A DNA stretch of 7,158 nt from an uncultured bacterium (lineage in GTDB: Bacteria > Edwardsbacteria > AC1 > EtOH8), in the NCBI GenBank assembly GCA_937958665.1, contig CALGNM010000001.1, positions 1 through 7,158 of the forward strand, given 5' to 3'. Positions 1 to 6,089 of the stretch are shown piece by piece. The notes under the pieces were generated by a model that had not been told where the DNA came from, ran no database searches, and worked only from the letters and a program-made list of their open reading frames with translations. The position numbers and the translations under genes were made by a program. Within the stretch, counting starts at the first letter, position 1. Every line of letters starts with the position of its first letter.

Positions 1-46
1 AGATCGTATTCGGTGACTGGAGTTCAGACGTGTGCTCTTCCGATCT
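1..46. other. Illumina TruSeq P7-side adapter (assembly artefact)
   Basis: Positions 13-46 match the TruSeq read-2 adapter, which begins GTGACTGGAGTTCAGACG and ends GCTCTTCCGATCT. Positions 1-4 (AGAT) fit the end of the P7 flow-cell sequence, so 5-12 (CGTATTCG) are probably an 8-nt sample index. None of this is genomic. Genomic sequence starts at about 47. The adapter supplies a false in-frame end to the minus-strand gene beside it. Confidence 0.97.
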
Positions 47-1181
47 TAGCATAATTGTCTTTGTTTGGATAATAGGAACAGCTGATTTCTTTAAGGGAAG
101 CGGGATTGGAGGTATCAATGATTCTTAGGCCGCCCCGTGTGGCAGGCAGGTAAATATTATCGTTATCAAAAAGAATATTATTGTCTTCATTGCGTGGCAT
201 TGGACAACAAGCAACGATTGCAGGATTAGCAGGGTTGCTTATATCTATAGCTTTCATTCCGTCAAGATCGTCGGCCACGTAGGCATATCCGTTGTAAACG
301 GCAATATTCCTTGAACAGCATGTTAAACACTGGCTAATCTGGACAGGGGCAACCGGGTCGGAAAGGCTATTGATATAAAAAGGTATATTCCAGAATTGTG
401 ATGGACTAAATATTAATGAATCATAAAGAGTGAACTTTGTTCCACTATTGCTATTGCCGCCTGTACCAATACAAACCGGCCTGGCAGGATCGGAAATATT
501 ATATACATTTATGCCGGCAAAACTGGAGCCATAAAGAAAAGTATCCCTAATTGCAAAATCTCCAGAAGGCGTATCTCCGGCTCCAACCTGAATCGGGTTT
601 TCCGGATCGCTGATATTCAACACTATCAAAGAGTCTCCGGCATAATAAGCCAGTGTGTCTTTTGCCAAAATAGCAGTACTTAAATATGTGCTTGGAAAAC
701 AGTTCTTTTCGATCGGATTTGTCGGGTCGGAGATATCTATTATCTTTATCCCGTAATAATCTATACAGGCATAAACATAATTGCCAATTATGGCCAAAGC
801 TTGGTTCTTTCCTTCTTTGAACAAGCATTGTCCGACTAGAATAGGCATGTGGGGATTTGAATAATCAACAATGGAAAGTCCCAGACTGTCGGAGAGGCAA
901 TACGCATAGTGGCCGTTAGTCTCGAGGATATAACTATAGCTATTATTAAGGTTTATCTCGCCGGTCTTATCGGGATGCAGAGGATCTGTTATGTCAACGA
1001 TAAAAAGACCGCCGCCTACGCTTAAAACGGCCAGCTTTTGTGCCGAAGATGTGTCAAGAGCAATACTTCTGCAATTGTTAAATGACCAGCTGCCGACGGT
1101 GCGCACATTAAGGCTGTCATTGGCCCGAGCCGAAATGGCGGTAAATAGAATCATCATGCCCAGAAGTATCTTCTTGGACAT
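47..1181 (-). CDS. Secreted LVIVD-repeat beta-propeller protein, C-terminus missing
   Basis: The function is unknown; the fold is probably a beta-propeller, exported from the cytoplasm. Residues 1-20 form a signal peptide: MSKK, a hydrophobic core, and ARA before a likely cleavage at A20/N21. Eight LVIVD-type repeats follow, with cores near residues 58, 101, 144, 184, 223, 267, 308 and 351. They are variants of G-L-x-I-V-D-I-S-D-P, spaced 39-44 residues. Cysteine recurs 8-9 residues after the conserved proline in five of the eight. The start is supported by AAGGAG at 1186-1191, 4 nt ahead of the ATG. Native sequence ends at residue 378. The open frame continues into the adapter, adding the false tail KIGRAHV and a stop, so the true C-terminus, including any anchoring or sorting domain, is missing. 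The gene lies 26 nt downstream of another propeller gene on the same strand, but is visibly AT-richer. The repeat-family call is firm; the biological role is not. Confidence 0.85.
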
Positions 1182-1207
1182 AGAGCTCCTTAAATTTGTT
1201 ATTTAGT

Positions 1208-3088
1208 TTACGGCGTGACCGCGATCCCCCATGGGCCGTTGCCCACGGTCTTGGTCGTGGTGGTATTATCGCTAATCTTGATGATCGTAATGCTGCTGCT
1301 GCCGGAATTGGAAACGTACAGATATTTCCCGTCCGGGCTGTAGGCCAATCCCTTGGGGCCGGTGCCCACCGAAACAGTAGTGAGGTAAGTTCCGGAGGTG
1401 GTGTAGATCTTGACGGCATGCTCGTCGTAACAGGCTAGGGCCACATGGGCCTGATCCGGCGACACCGCCAGCCCGAAGGGATGGTTGCTGATCCCGGTGA
1501 TCCGGAAGGCCTCGGCGGCCTCGGACATCTTTATGGCGGCGAACCCTGTGCCGGAGGATACGTAGAGGGTGTCGCCGGAAACGCCCTTGACCGCCTCCTC
1601 CCCGTTGTTGGGAACAGAAACCGTAGCAGGGGCGTTGTGCAGGTTGCTGACGCTGTAGATCTCCACCTGCCCCCAGCACAGCACGGCGGTCAGGCTGCCG
1701 CCCTGGTTGAAGCACACCCCTTTGGGAAAGGCCGCTCCGGTCTGCACCGAATCGGTTTTCTGGGCGGTGGCGGCGTCTATCAGGTAGAGCCACTTATTCA
1801 GGGTATCGGTCACAGCCAGGCGACTGCCGTTGGGTGACAGGGCCAGCCCGTAGCAGGTGGCCGGTAGGTTGACGGTGGCAAAATGGTTGTTCTTGTTCTT
1901 AAGCTGGACGAATTCCAGCCCGTTGTTGGTCAAAATATATGCCAGACTGTCGTCGGCCGAGATTCTTATCTGCTTGGCGCCGTAGTAGTAGGGCAGGTAT
2001 CCCTCGGGCTTCAGGTCGTTCTGCTGGAACAGATATATCTCGCTTGCGGTGTTGCAGCAGACCAAAATCCCCCGGACGGTGGTGAACCCGGAACTCCAGG
2101 CCGCGGCCAGGTTGTTTCCGGCCAGGTCCCGGGCTCCGGTGCCCACCGTCACCTGGTACTGGCGGCGGAAGGCCAGGGTCTCGGACGGGGCGAAGGACAT
2201 CAGGGTGTCGCCCGACCAGCTGAAATTTCCGGAAATGGTTGGGGAGACCGAGAAGGCCTGCCGGGCCGAGGAAGTGTCCATCGGCTCGGAGAAGCGCAGC
2301 ACGATGACCTGGTTGACCGAGGCCAGGGTGTCGCCGTTGGCCGGAAGGGCGGCCAGCACCTTGGGCTTGACGGTGTCGGCCATGGTCTGAAAGGTCCAGC
2401 TGTAGGGGGTTAACAGGCGGTTGCCGCACAGGTCGTAGACCCCGGTGTCGATGACGGCGGTGAAGGTTCGGTCGAAACAGAGGGCCGAAGAAGGAACGAA
2501 GGATATTTGGGAATCTCCCTGAAGCATGGTGTTGCCCAATATGTTGGTGACCCCGTCCCAGCTTAGGGAGAAGGCCGCCACCGACCAAGGGGCCAGCTTC
2601 TCCGAGAAACCGGCCGTTACAGTTGCCAGTGGGCTGACGCCAGTCTGCCCCGCTGTCGGGCTGGTGGATGCCACCGTGGGCCGTACGCTGTCCCCCGTGT
2701 TTCCGCATATGAATCGGGAGAGGTAGGCTGCCGGCAGGGCCACCCCAGCGGCGCTTTGGGCGTCGGTGGTCAGGGTGATGGTTACCGTATCCCCGGCCGG
2801 ATACAGCGAGTCCGGCCGGAACACCAGCATTCGGTTCCACCACCACTTGGTTCCGGTCATCCCGGATATGCTCAGGGCGTTCTGTGTCTCGGTCGGTTTC
2901 ATATCGGTGCTGAAAGTCAGGAATACCAGGCTGTTACGGCTAACCCCTGATCCATTGGCCGTCGGGAAAACGGCGGTCACCGAGGGCGGGGGCGGGGGGG
3001 TGGGCTCCGGCGCCACCGGATCGGCTTTCTTACCACAGCCTGGAAGGATCAGGAGGTAAGCGGCCAGAAAAAAAACGAATTGTCTCAT
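1208..3088 (-). CDS. Lipoprotein with three Big_5-like Ig domains and a C-terminal YVTN-type beta-propeller
   Basis: This 626-residue protein is probably anchored to an envelope membrane by lipid; its role is unknown. The N-terminus is a lipoprotein signal with lipobox L15-P-G-C18, followed by a proline-rich linker (about 26-35). Three SbsA/Big_5-like Ig domains follow at about 36-130, 135-238 and 242-338. Each begins with a phrase like 'P-x-x-G-x-x-x-V/L' and carries the family's 'F-S-x-x-M/L' strand (F59-S-T-D-M, F161-S-E-K-L, F266-S-E-P-M). Residues 339-626 form a propeller with repeats such as P-K-G-L-A-Y-S-P-D-G-K-Y-L-Y-V-S-N (578-594). The protein ends abruptly at G-P-W-G-I-A-V-T-P, which looks like the missing first half of the blade starting at R339-G-I-L-V, giving seven blades closed by a 'velcro' strand. 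The ATG at 3088 is the only start before an in-frame stop; its SD (AGGA, 3100-3103) is weak, 11 nt away. It lies 51 nt after nadK. Confidence 0.85.
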   Translation of the reverse strand: MRQFVFFLAAYLLILPGCGKKADPVAPEPTPPPPPSVTAVFPTANGSGVSRNSLVFLTFSTDMKPTETQNALSISGMTGTKWWWNRMLVFRPDSLYPAGDTVTITLTTDAQSAAGVALPAAYLSRFICGNTGDSVRPTVASTSPTAGQTGVSPLATVTAGFSEKLAPWSVAAFSLSWDGVTNILGNTMLQGDSQISFVPSSALCFDRTFTAVIDTGVYDLCGNRLLTPYSWTFQTMADTVKPKVLAALPANGDTLASVNQVIVLRFSEPMDTSSARQAFSVSPTISGNFSWSGDTLMSFAPSETLAFRRQYQVTVGTGARDLAGNNLAAAWSSGFTTVRGILVCCNTASEIYLFQQNDLKPEGYLPYYYGAKQIRISADDSLAYILTNNGLEFVQLKNKNNHFATVNLPATCYGLALSPNGSRLAVTDTLNKWLYLIDAATAQKTDSVQTGAAFPKGVCFNQGGSLTAVLCWGQVEIYSVSNLHNAPATVSVPNNGEEAVKGVSGDTLYVSSGTGFAAIKMSEAAEAFRITGISNHPFGLAVSPDQAHVALACYDEHAVKIYTTSGTYLTTVSVGTGPKGLAYSPDGKYLYVSNSGSSSITIIKISDNTTTTKTVGNGPWGIAVTP

Positions 3089-3103
3089 GATCGGAACCGT
3101 CCT

Positions 3104-3119
3104 GTTTTCAAGTTTTCAA
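3104..3119. repeat. Two tandem copies of GTTTTCAA
   Basis: An exact 8-bp direct repeat, 3104-3111 and 3112-3119, sits in the 51-nt gap between nadK and the lipoprotein gene. On the coding (minus) strand it reads TTGAAAAC twice. It resembles a -35 element, but no acceptable -10 lies at the right distance from either copy. It may be chance or a regulator site; I assign no function. Confidence 0.4.
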
Positions 3120-3139
3120 TAGAGAAAGAATGGGGGTGA

Positions 3140-3979
3140 TCAGTTGGAATCGCCCCGGGCCCCCCATTTCAGTTTGGTGCGGAGTATGTTATAAAAGGAT
3201 GACGACTCCAGCTTGACCAGCAGGGCCTTGCGGTCGGCCCGGGTGATGGTCAGGGACTGGCTGTCCCGCAGGCGGACCACGGCTTGGCCGTCGGCCACCA
3301 TCACCGCCTCCTCGTTCTTTCCCTGGACCGCCACGGTGACGGTCTTGTCCATGGATACGATCATCGGCCGGAGGCTTAAGGTGTGGGGGCAGATGGGGGT
3401 GATCACAAAGACGTCCAAATCCGGCTCCACCACCGGCCCGCCGGCTGACAGCGAGTAGGCGGTGGATCCGGTGGGGGTGGCCACCAGCAGGCCATCGGCG
3501 AAGTAGCGGCTGGCCAGCTGGCCGTCGATGGAGACCGCCAGGTCCACCAGGCGGGTGGGCACCCTGATGTCGAAGTCGTTCAGGGCATAATAATCCCGTC
3601 CTCCGCACTCCGCCCGGATGATGGCCCGCTGCTCCACCCGGTACTGGCCGCGGATCGCTTGCTCCAGGCTCTGGAGGGTGTGATCCTGGGAGATCTCGGT
3701 TAAAAAACCCAGCGAGCCCAGGTTGATCCCCAGCACCGGCTTCTGTTGTTCCCCCATCAGACGGACCGCCCTCAGCAGGGTGCCATCGCCACCCAGCACC
3801 AGCAGCAGGTCACAGTTCCGGGCCACCTCTTCGGCTTCGGCCGCCTCGGACTGCAGTCCCTCCACCCCACTTTCGGTCAAGGGGCGGATACCGTGCTCCT
3901 TTAGCCAGGCGGTCAGTTCCCGGACCATCCGCTCGGCTCCTGGGCGGTTCTGGTTGTAGATCAGGCCAAAGGTTTTCAT
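3140..3979 (-). CDS. nadK: NAD kinase
   Basis: It phosphorylates NAD to NADP in the cytoplasm, setting the NADP(H) pool. The 279-residue protein has the family's usual length and motifs: G63-G-D-G-T67 for phosphate and ATP binding; G84-I-N-L-G-S-L-G-F-L-T with the preceding strand; N134-D135 at the 'NE/D' substrate site, where Asp replaces the commoner Glu; D162-G-L-L-V-A-T-P-T-G-S-T-A-Y175 with the following S-A-G-G-P-V-V; and T194-P-I-C-P-H-T-L-S-L-R-P205. The start at 3979 is preferred to the in-frame ATG at 4018, because 3979 has AAAGGA at 3984-3989 and begins MKTFGLIYNQ like other family members; the longer form would add 13 charged, unconserved residues with no SD. It lies 60 nt after a small Cys-rich gene in a same-strand run with rbfA and nrnA. 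Confidence 0.96.
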   Translation of the reverse strand: MKTFGLIYNQNRPGAERMVRELTAWLKEHGIRPLTESGVEGLQSEAAEAEEVARNCDLLLVLGGDGTLLRAVRLMGEQQKPVLGINLGSLGFLTEISQDHTLQSLEQAIRGQYRVEQRAIIRAECGGRDYYALNDFDIRVPTRLVDLAVSIDGQLASRYFADGLLVATPTGSTAYSLSAGGPVVEPDLDVFVITPICPHTLSLRPMIVSMDKTVTVAVQGKNEEAVMVADGQAVVRLRDSQSLTITRADRKALLVKLESSSFYNILRTKLKWGARGDSN

Positions 3980-3983
3980 TTTT

Positions 3984-3989
3984 TCCTTT
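3984..3989 (-). promoter_or_regulatory. Ribosome binding site that sets the nadK start
   Basis: On the minus strand this reads AAAGGA, 4 nt ahead of the ATG at 3979. The upstream in-frame ATG at 4018 has no comparable site, so this SD decides the start in favour of the 279-residue form. Confidence 0.7.
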
Positions 3990-4039
3990 CGATCTCGGCC
4001 CTCTCCCTCAAATCGCATTGGTGCAGGCAGAGGGTTCGA

Positions 4040-4231
4040 TCAATATTCGATCTGCTTGAAATCCTCCTGCCGGTACACCCTGTTGCATTGGGCGCAGGCA
4101 ATGGATATGATGTGTTCGGTCTGTGGCAGGCAGACCAGGGTGCCCTCGGCATCCACCCGGGCATTGTAGTCCTTTTCGGTGATTACCAGAAAGTCGGTGC
4201 CGCCGCAGGCGCATTTGTATCGGAACTCCAT
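4040..4231 (-). CDS. Small Cys-rich protein, probable zinc-ribbon-like, unknown function
   Basis: I do not recognise this 63-residue protein. It has C7-A-C9-G-G near the N-terminus and C46-A-Q-C49-N near the C-terminus, plus C34 and H40. The paired CxC/CxxC arrangement could hold one zinc ion, as in small zinc ribbons. The middle is a short mixed beta/acidic stretch; there is no signal peptide and no membrane segment, so it is probably cytoplasmic. The gene looks real: it begins 2 nt after the stop of the DHH phosphoesterase gene and has a strong AAGGAG (4240-4245) inside that gene's last codons, 8 nt from its ATG, so translational coupling is likely. It is followed 60 nt later by nadK. Position suggests a role tied to RNA or nucleotide housekeeping, but that is inference only. 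Confidence 0.75.
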   Translation of the reverse strand: MEFRYKCACGGTDFLVITEKDYNARVDAEGTLVCLPQTEHIISIACAQCNRVYRQEDFKQIEY

Positions 4232-4233
4232 GG

Positions 4234-5190
4234 CTACAGCTCCTTCTCCACCGCCGCCACCACCATTTGGGCCACCTCCTCGGCCGTGCCCTTCACCCGG
4301 GCCCCGGCCGCTTGGATATGCCCGCCGCCCCCGAACAGGGCGGCCAGCCGGTTGACATCCACCCGTCCCTTGGAGCGGAAGGAGACCCTGATGATGCCGT
4401 TGCCCTGCTCCTTGAACAGCAGGCCCACCTCAGCGCCCTTGACCGAAAGCACCTGGCTGACGAACTCCTCGCTGTCGTTGATGTCGAATCCGTGCTCCCG
4501 GGCCAGCTGCTGGGTCAGTACCGCCCAGGATATCCGGCCATCCCCGGCCAGCCGCAGTTCGGAGAACAGCCGGCCCAGCACCCGGAGGTGCCGCAGGGGC
4601 TGCTGAAAATACAGCTGCTCGGAGACCCAGGACAAGTCGGCCCCGGCCTCGGTCAGCTGAGCGGCGGTGCGCAGGGTGGCCGGGGAGACGTTGGAGTAGC
4701 GGAAGCCTCCGGAATCGGTCATGATGCCGGACAAAAGGATGGTGGCCTGCTCGGCGGTGAGGCGGCACTCCATCCTCTGGGCCAGGCGGAACACCAGCTC
4801 GCAGGTGGAGGAAGCCTCCGGGTCTATGTACTGGGCCTGCCCAAAGCCGTCGTTGGAGATATGATGGTCGATCACCATCAAATCCATGGTGGCCGGGGTG
4901 ATCAGGTCGGCCACCCGGCCCAGCCGCAGGGCATTGGCGCAGTCAACCACGCAGACGGCAGTGACATTGGGGACCTTCAGGTCGTTGGATATGCCCTGCC
5001 AACCCGGCAGGAAACGGTAGCGCTCCGGGACGGGGTCCTGGTCAATTATCTGGACCTGCTTTCCTTTGGCCCTCAGCAGGGAGGCCAGGGCCAGCTGGCT
5101 GGAGATGCTGTCGCCATCGGGGTTGACATGGCTGGTTACCATTATTCGGAGGTGCCGGCCCAGGGCCTCGGCGATATCATTGGCCGTCAT
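4234..5190 (-). CDS. nrnA: DHH/DHHA1 phosphoesterase, NrnA-type oligoribonuclease / pAp phosphatase
   Basis: Members of this family degrade very short RNAs (2-5 nt) and often dephosphorylate pAp to AMP, using Mn2+ in the cytoplasm. The 318-residue length is normal. DHH-domain metal ligands are all visible: H21-x-N-P-D25-G-D27, D83 in V-V-D-C-A-N, D108-H-H110, and D159 in G-I-M-T-D-S-G-G-F-R. The C-terminal DHHA1 domain carries the substrate-binding glycine motif G287-G-G-G-H291, preceded by R-S-K-G-R-V-D-V-N-R-L-A. The gene overlaps the end of rbfA by 14 nt, an arrangement commonly seen for rbfA-nrnA pairs. The ATG at 5190 has only a weak SD (AGGA about 11 nt upstream), consistent with coupling to rbfA translation. 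Whether it prefers nano-RNA or pAp cannot be read from sequence. Confidence 0.93.
   Translation of the reverse strand: MTANDIAEALGRHLRIMVTSHVNPDGDSISSQLALASLLRAKGKQVQIIDQDPVPERYRFLPGWQGISNDLKVPNVTAVCVVDCANALRLGRVADLITPATMDLMVIDHHISNDGFGQAQYIDPEASSTCELVFRLAQRMECRLTAEQATILLSGIMTDSGGFRYSNVSPATLRTAAQLTEAGADLSWVSEQLYFQQPLRHLRVLGRLFSELRLAGDGRISWAVLTQQLAREHGFDINDSEEFVSQVLSVKGAEVGLLFKEQGNGIIRVSFRSKGRVDVNRLAALFGGGGHIQAAGARVKGTAEEVAQMVVAAVEKEL
4240..4245 (-). promoter_or_regulatory. Ribosome binding site of the small Cys-rich gene
   Basis: AAGGAG on the minus strand, 8 nt ahead of the ATG at 4231 and inside the last codons of the phosphoesterase gene. It is the main support that the 63-residue frame is a translated gene and not a chance frame. 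Confidence 0.75.
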
Positions 5191-5542
5191 CGGGCTTCTC
5201 GTCCTGGTGTATCTGATTCAGCAGCCGATCTATCTTGTCGCCATAGGAGATGGACTGGTCCACCCTGAAGTCCAGCTCCGGACAGTAGCGCAGCCTCAGG
5301 CGTTTGCCCAGCTCGCTGCGGACGAACCCCTTGGCGCTCTTCAACCCCTCCAGGGAACCGGCCGTCTCATCCGGGGCCCCCAGCAGGCTGACGAAAATTT
5401 TGGCATAGCGCAGGTCATCGGATAGCTCCACCCCGGTAACGGTTACGAACCCCAGACGGGGGTCCTTGAGATGATGGGTGATTATGTCCGAAACCTCCCG
5501 CTTGATGGTCTCGCCCACCTGGGACGAACGTTTGAACTGCAT
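5177..5542 (-). CDS. rbfA: Ribosome-binding factor A
   Basis: RbfA binds the 30S subunit and helps mature the 5' end of 16S rRNA, with a role in cold adaptation. The 121-residue protein is a single KH-type domain of normal length. Family signatures are present in order: R5 with the helix V-G-E-T-I-K-R-E-V-S; D27-P-R-L-G-F-V-T-V-T-G-V-E-L-S-D-D-L44; A47-K-I-F-V-S; A70-K-G-F-V-R-S-E-L-G; L82-R-L-R-Y-C-P-E-L-D-F-R-V-D95; and S99-Y-G-D-K-I-D-R-L-L. The start has an ideal AGGAGG (5550-5555) 7 nt upstream. It is the first gene of the minus-strand cluster and overlaps nrnA by 14 nt. The usual neighbours infB, upstream, and truB, downstream, are absent here: an ars operon runs divergently on one side, and a small Cys-rich gene and nadK follow nrnA on the other. 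Confidence 0.95.
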   Translation of the reverse strand: MQFKRSSQVGETIKREVSDIITHHLKDPRLGFVTVTGVELSDDLRYAKIFVSLLGAPDETAGSLEGLKSAKGFVRSELGKRLRLRYCPELDFRVDQSISYGDKIDRLLNQIHQDEKPDDGQ

Positions 5543-5566
5543 GGACTTGCCTCCTGTAAGATTGTC

Positions 5567-5594
5567 ATTTTACCACACCGGCCGGCGAATGCAA
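5567..5594 (-). promoter_or_regulatory. Candidate promoter of the rbfA cluster (extended -10)
   Basis: On the minus strand, TTGCAT (5589-5594) and TAAAAT (5567-5572) are separated by 16 nt. TGG directly before the -10 makes an extended -10 (TGn-TAAAAT, one mismatch to TATAAT). The -35 matches only the first three bases. Transcription would begin near 5560, leaving about 18 nt of leader that contains the rbfA SD. A GC palindrome, CCGGCCGG, sits in the spacer at 5578-5585. Confidence 0.45.
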
Positions 5595-5638
5595 GAGAAA
5601 ATTTACAGTATTTTATCGGGCAGCCATCACTGGACGTC

Positions 5639-5667
5639 TTGACAGGGATGGGGTTGGAGGCTATAAT
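5639..5667 (+). promoter_or_regulatory. Perfect-consensus sigma70-type promoter of the ars operon
   Basis: TTGACA at 5639-5644 and TATAAT at 5662-5667, spaced exactly 17 nt: both hexamers and the spacer match the consensus with no mismatch. Transcription should begin near 5674, inside the adjoining palindrome, so a repressor bound there would block initiation. A promoter this strong makes sense only if it is normally held shut. Confidence 0.88.
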
Positions 5668-5687
5668 ACATCAAGATATCTTGATGT
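5668..5687. promoter_or_regulatory. ArsR operator, perfect 20-bp palindrome
   Basis: ACATCAAGATATCTTGATGT is a perfect inverted repeat with no mismatch. It contains ATCAA-N6-TTGAT, the core form known for ArsR/SmtB-family operators. It begins at the base after the -10 box and covers the predicted start of transcription, 50 nt ahead of the arsR ATG. This is the expected layout for arsenite-relieved autorepression. Binding by the ArsR encoded next to it is inferred. Confidence 0.85.
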
Positions 5688-5737
5688 GACATTTGCGGGC
5701 AGCAAGGCAAATCCAATCACCGAATGGCGACTTACAA

Positions 5738-6067
5738 ATGAAAACAACCGTCCGGCTGTTCAAGGCCCTGGGCGACCCCACCCGGCTGCGCATCGTCAAG
5801 CTGCTGGAGAGCGGGGAACTGTGCGTCTGCCAGCTGACTTCCGCCCTGCAGATGGGGCAATCGCGCATCTCCCGCCACCTGTCCATTCTCAAAGAAGCCG
5901 GGCTGATAGAAGACCGCCGCCAGGGGAAATGGGTGCACTACCGGCTCAATCCCGAAAAGGAAACCAGGAAGGTATTGCCGTTGCTTAAACCCCTAGATTC
6001 CGATATCATAATTAAAAAGGACCGGATGTATATCGTGTCGGTTTCGTCTTGTTCAACCGAACCCTGA
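5738..6067 (+). CDS. arsR: ArsR-family arsenic-responsive repressor
   Basis: A cytoplasmic winged-helix repressor that leaves its operator when As(III) or Sb(III) binds. The preferred start gives 109 residues beginning [19 protein letters not shown], the usual family N-terminus. The metal box is E28-L-C29-V-C31-Q-L-T34: two of the three classical cysteines are present and the third position is Thr. The recognition helix is about Q41[11 protein letters not shown], and the wing about R60[10 protein letters not shown]. One more cysteine, C105, lies near the C-terminus. An in-frame TTG at 5693 would add 15 residues but has no SD and sits close to the operator; the ATG at 5738 also has only a weak upstream GGCGA, so the start is not fully settled. 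The gene is followed 22 nt later by acr3. Confidence 0.94.
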   Translation: MKTTVRLFKALGDPTRLRIVKLLESGELCVCQLTSALQMGQSRISRHLSILKEAGLIEDRRQGKWVHYRLNPEKETRKVLPLLKPLDSDIIIKKDRMYIVSVSSCSTEP

Positions 6068-6089
6068 TAAAACTAAAAAGGGGCAATAT

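Noticed and set aside
1899-2846. A 315-codon minus-strand frame within the lipoprotein gene
   Set aside because: It is an out-of-frame shadow rich in Arg, Gly and Pro with no domain; the overlapping frame has a lipobox, Ig repeats and propeller repeats.
3089-3139. Promoter or terminator between nadK and the lipoprotein gene
   Set aside because: The repeated TTGAAAAC (minus strand) resembles a -35, but neither copy has an acceptable -10 at 16-18 nt, and no GC hairpin with a T-run is present.
3980-4018. Upstream ATG (4018) for nadK adding 13 residues
   Set aside because: It lacks an SD and adds an unconserved charged stretch; the ATG at 3979 has AAAGGA and the family N-terminus.
3980-4039. 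Possible CCCTC/GAGGG hairpin before nadK
   Set aside because: Only a 5-bp stem with a loop of about 20 nt and no following T-run; such pairs are expected by chance in GC-rich DNA.
4267-5268. A 333-codon plus-strand open frame opposite nrnA
   Set aside because: It is antisense to a gene with complete DHH/DHHA1 motifs, its product is Gly/Gln-rich low-complexity with no recognisable domain, and GC-rich genes often leave such open antisense frames.
5598-5616. AT-rich tract as an UP element for the ars promoter
   Set aside because: It lies about 58-75 bp upstream of the predicted start; the usual UP position (about -40 to -60) is not AT-rich.
5693-5737. Upstream TTG start for arsR adding 15 residues
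   Set aside because: It has no SD, the added residues are not family-like, and the ATG at 5738 begins the conserved N-terminus. It is kept only as a possibility.
5686-5988. A 100-codon plus-strand frame overlapping arsR
   Set aside because: Its product has no winged-helix or other motif, while the overlapping arsR frame has the CVC metal box and DNA-binding helix.
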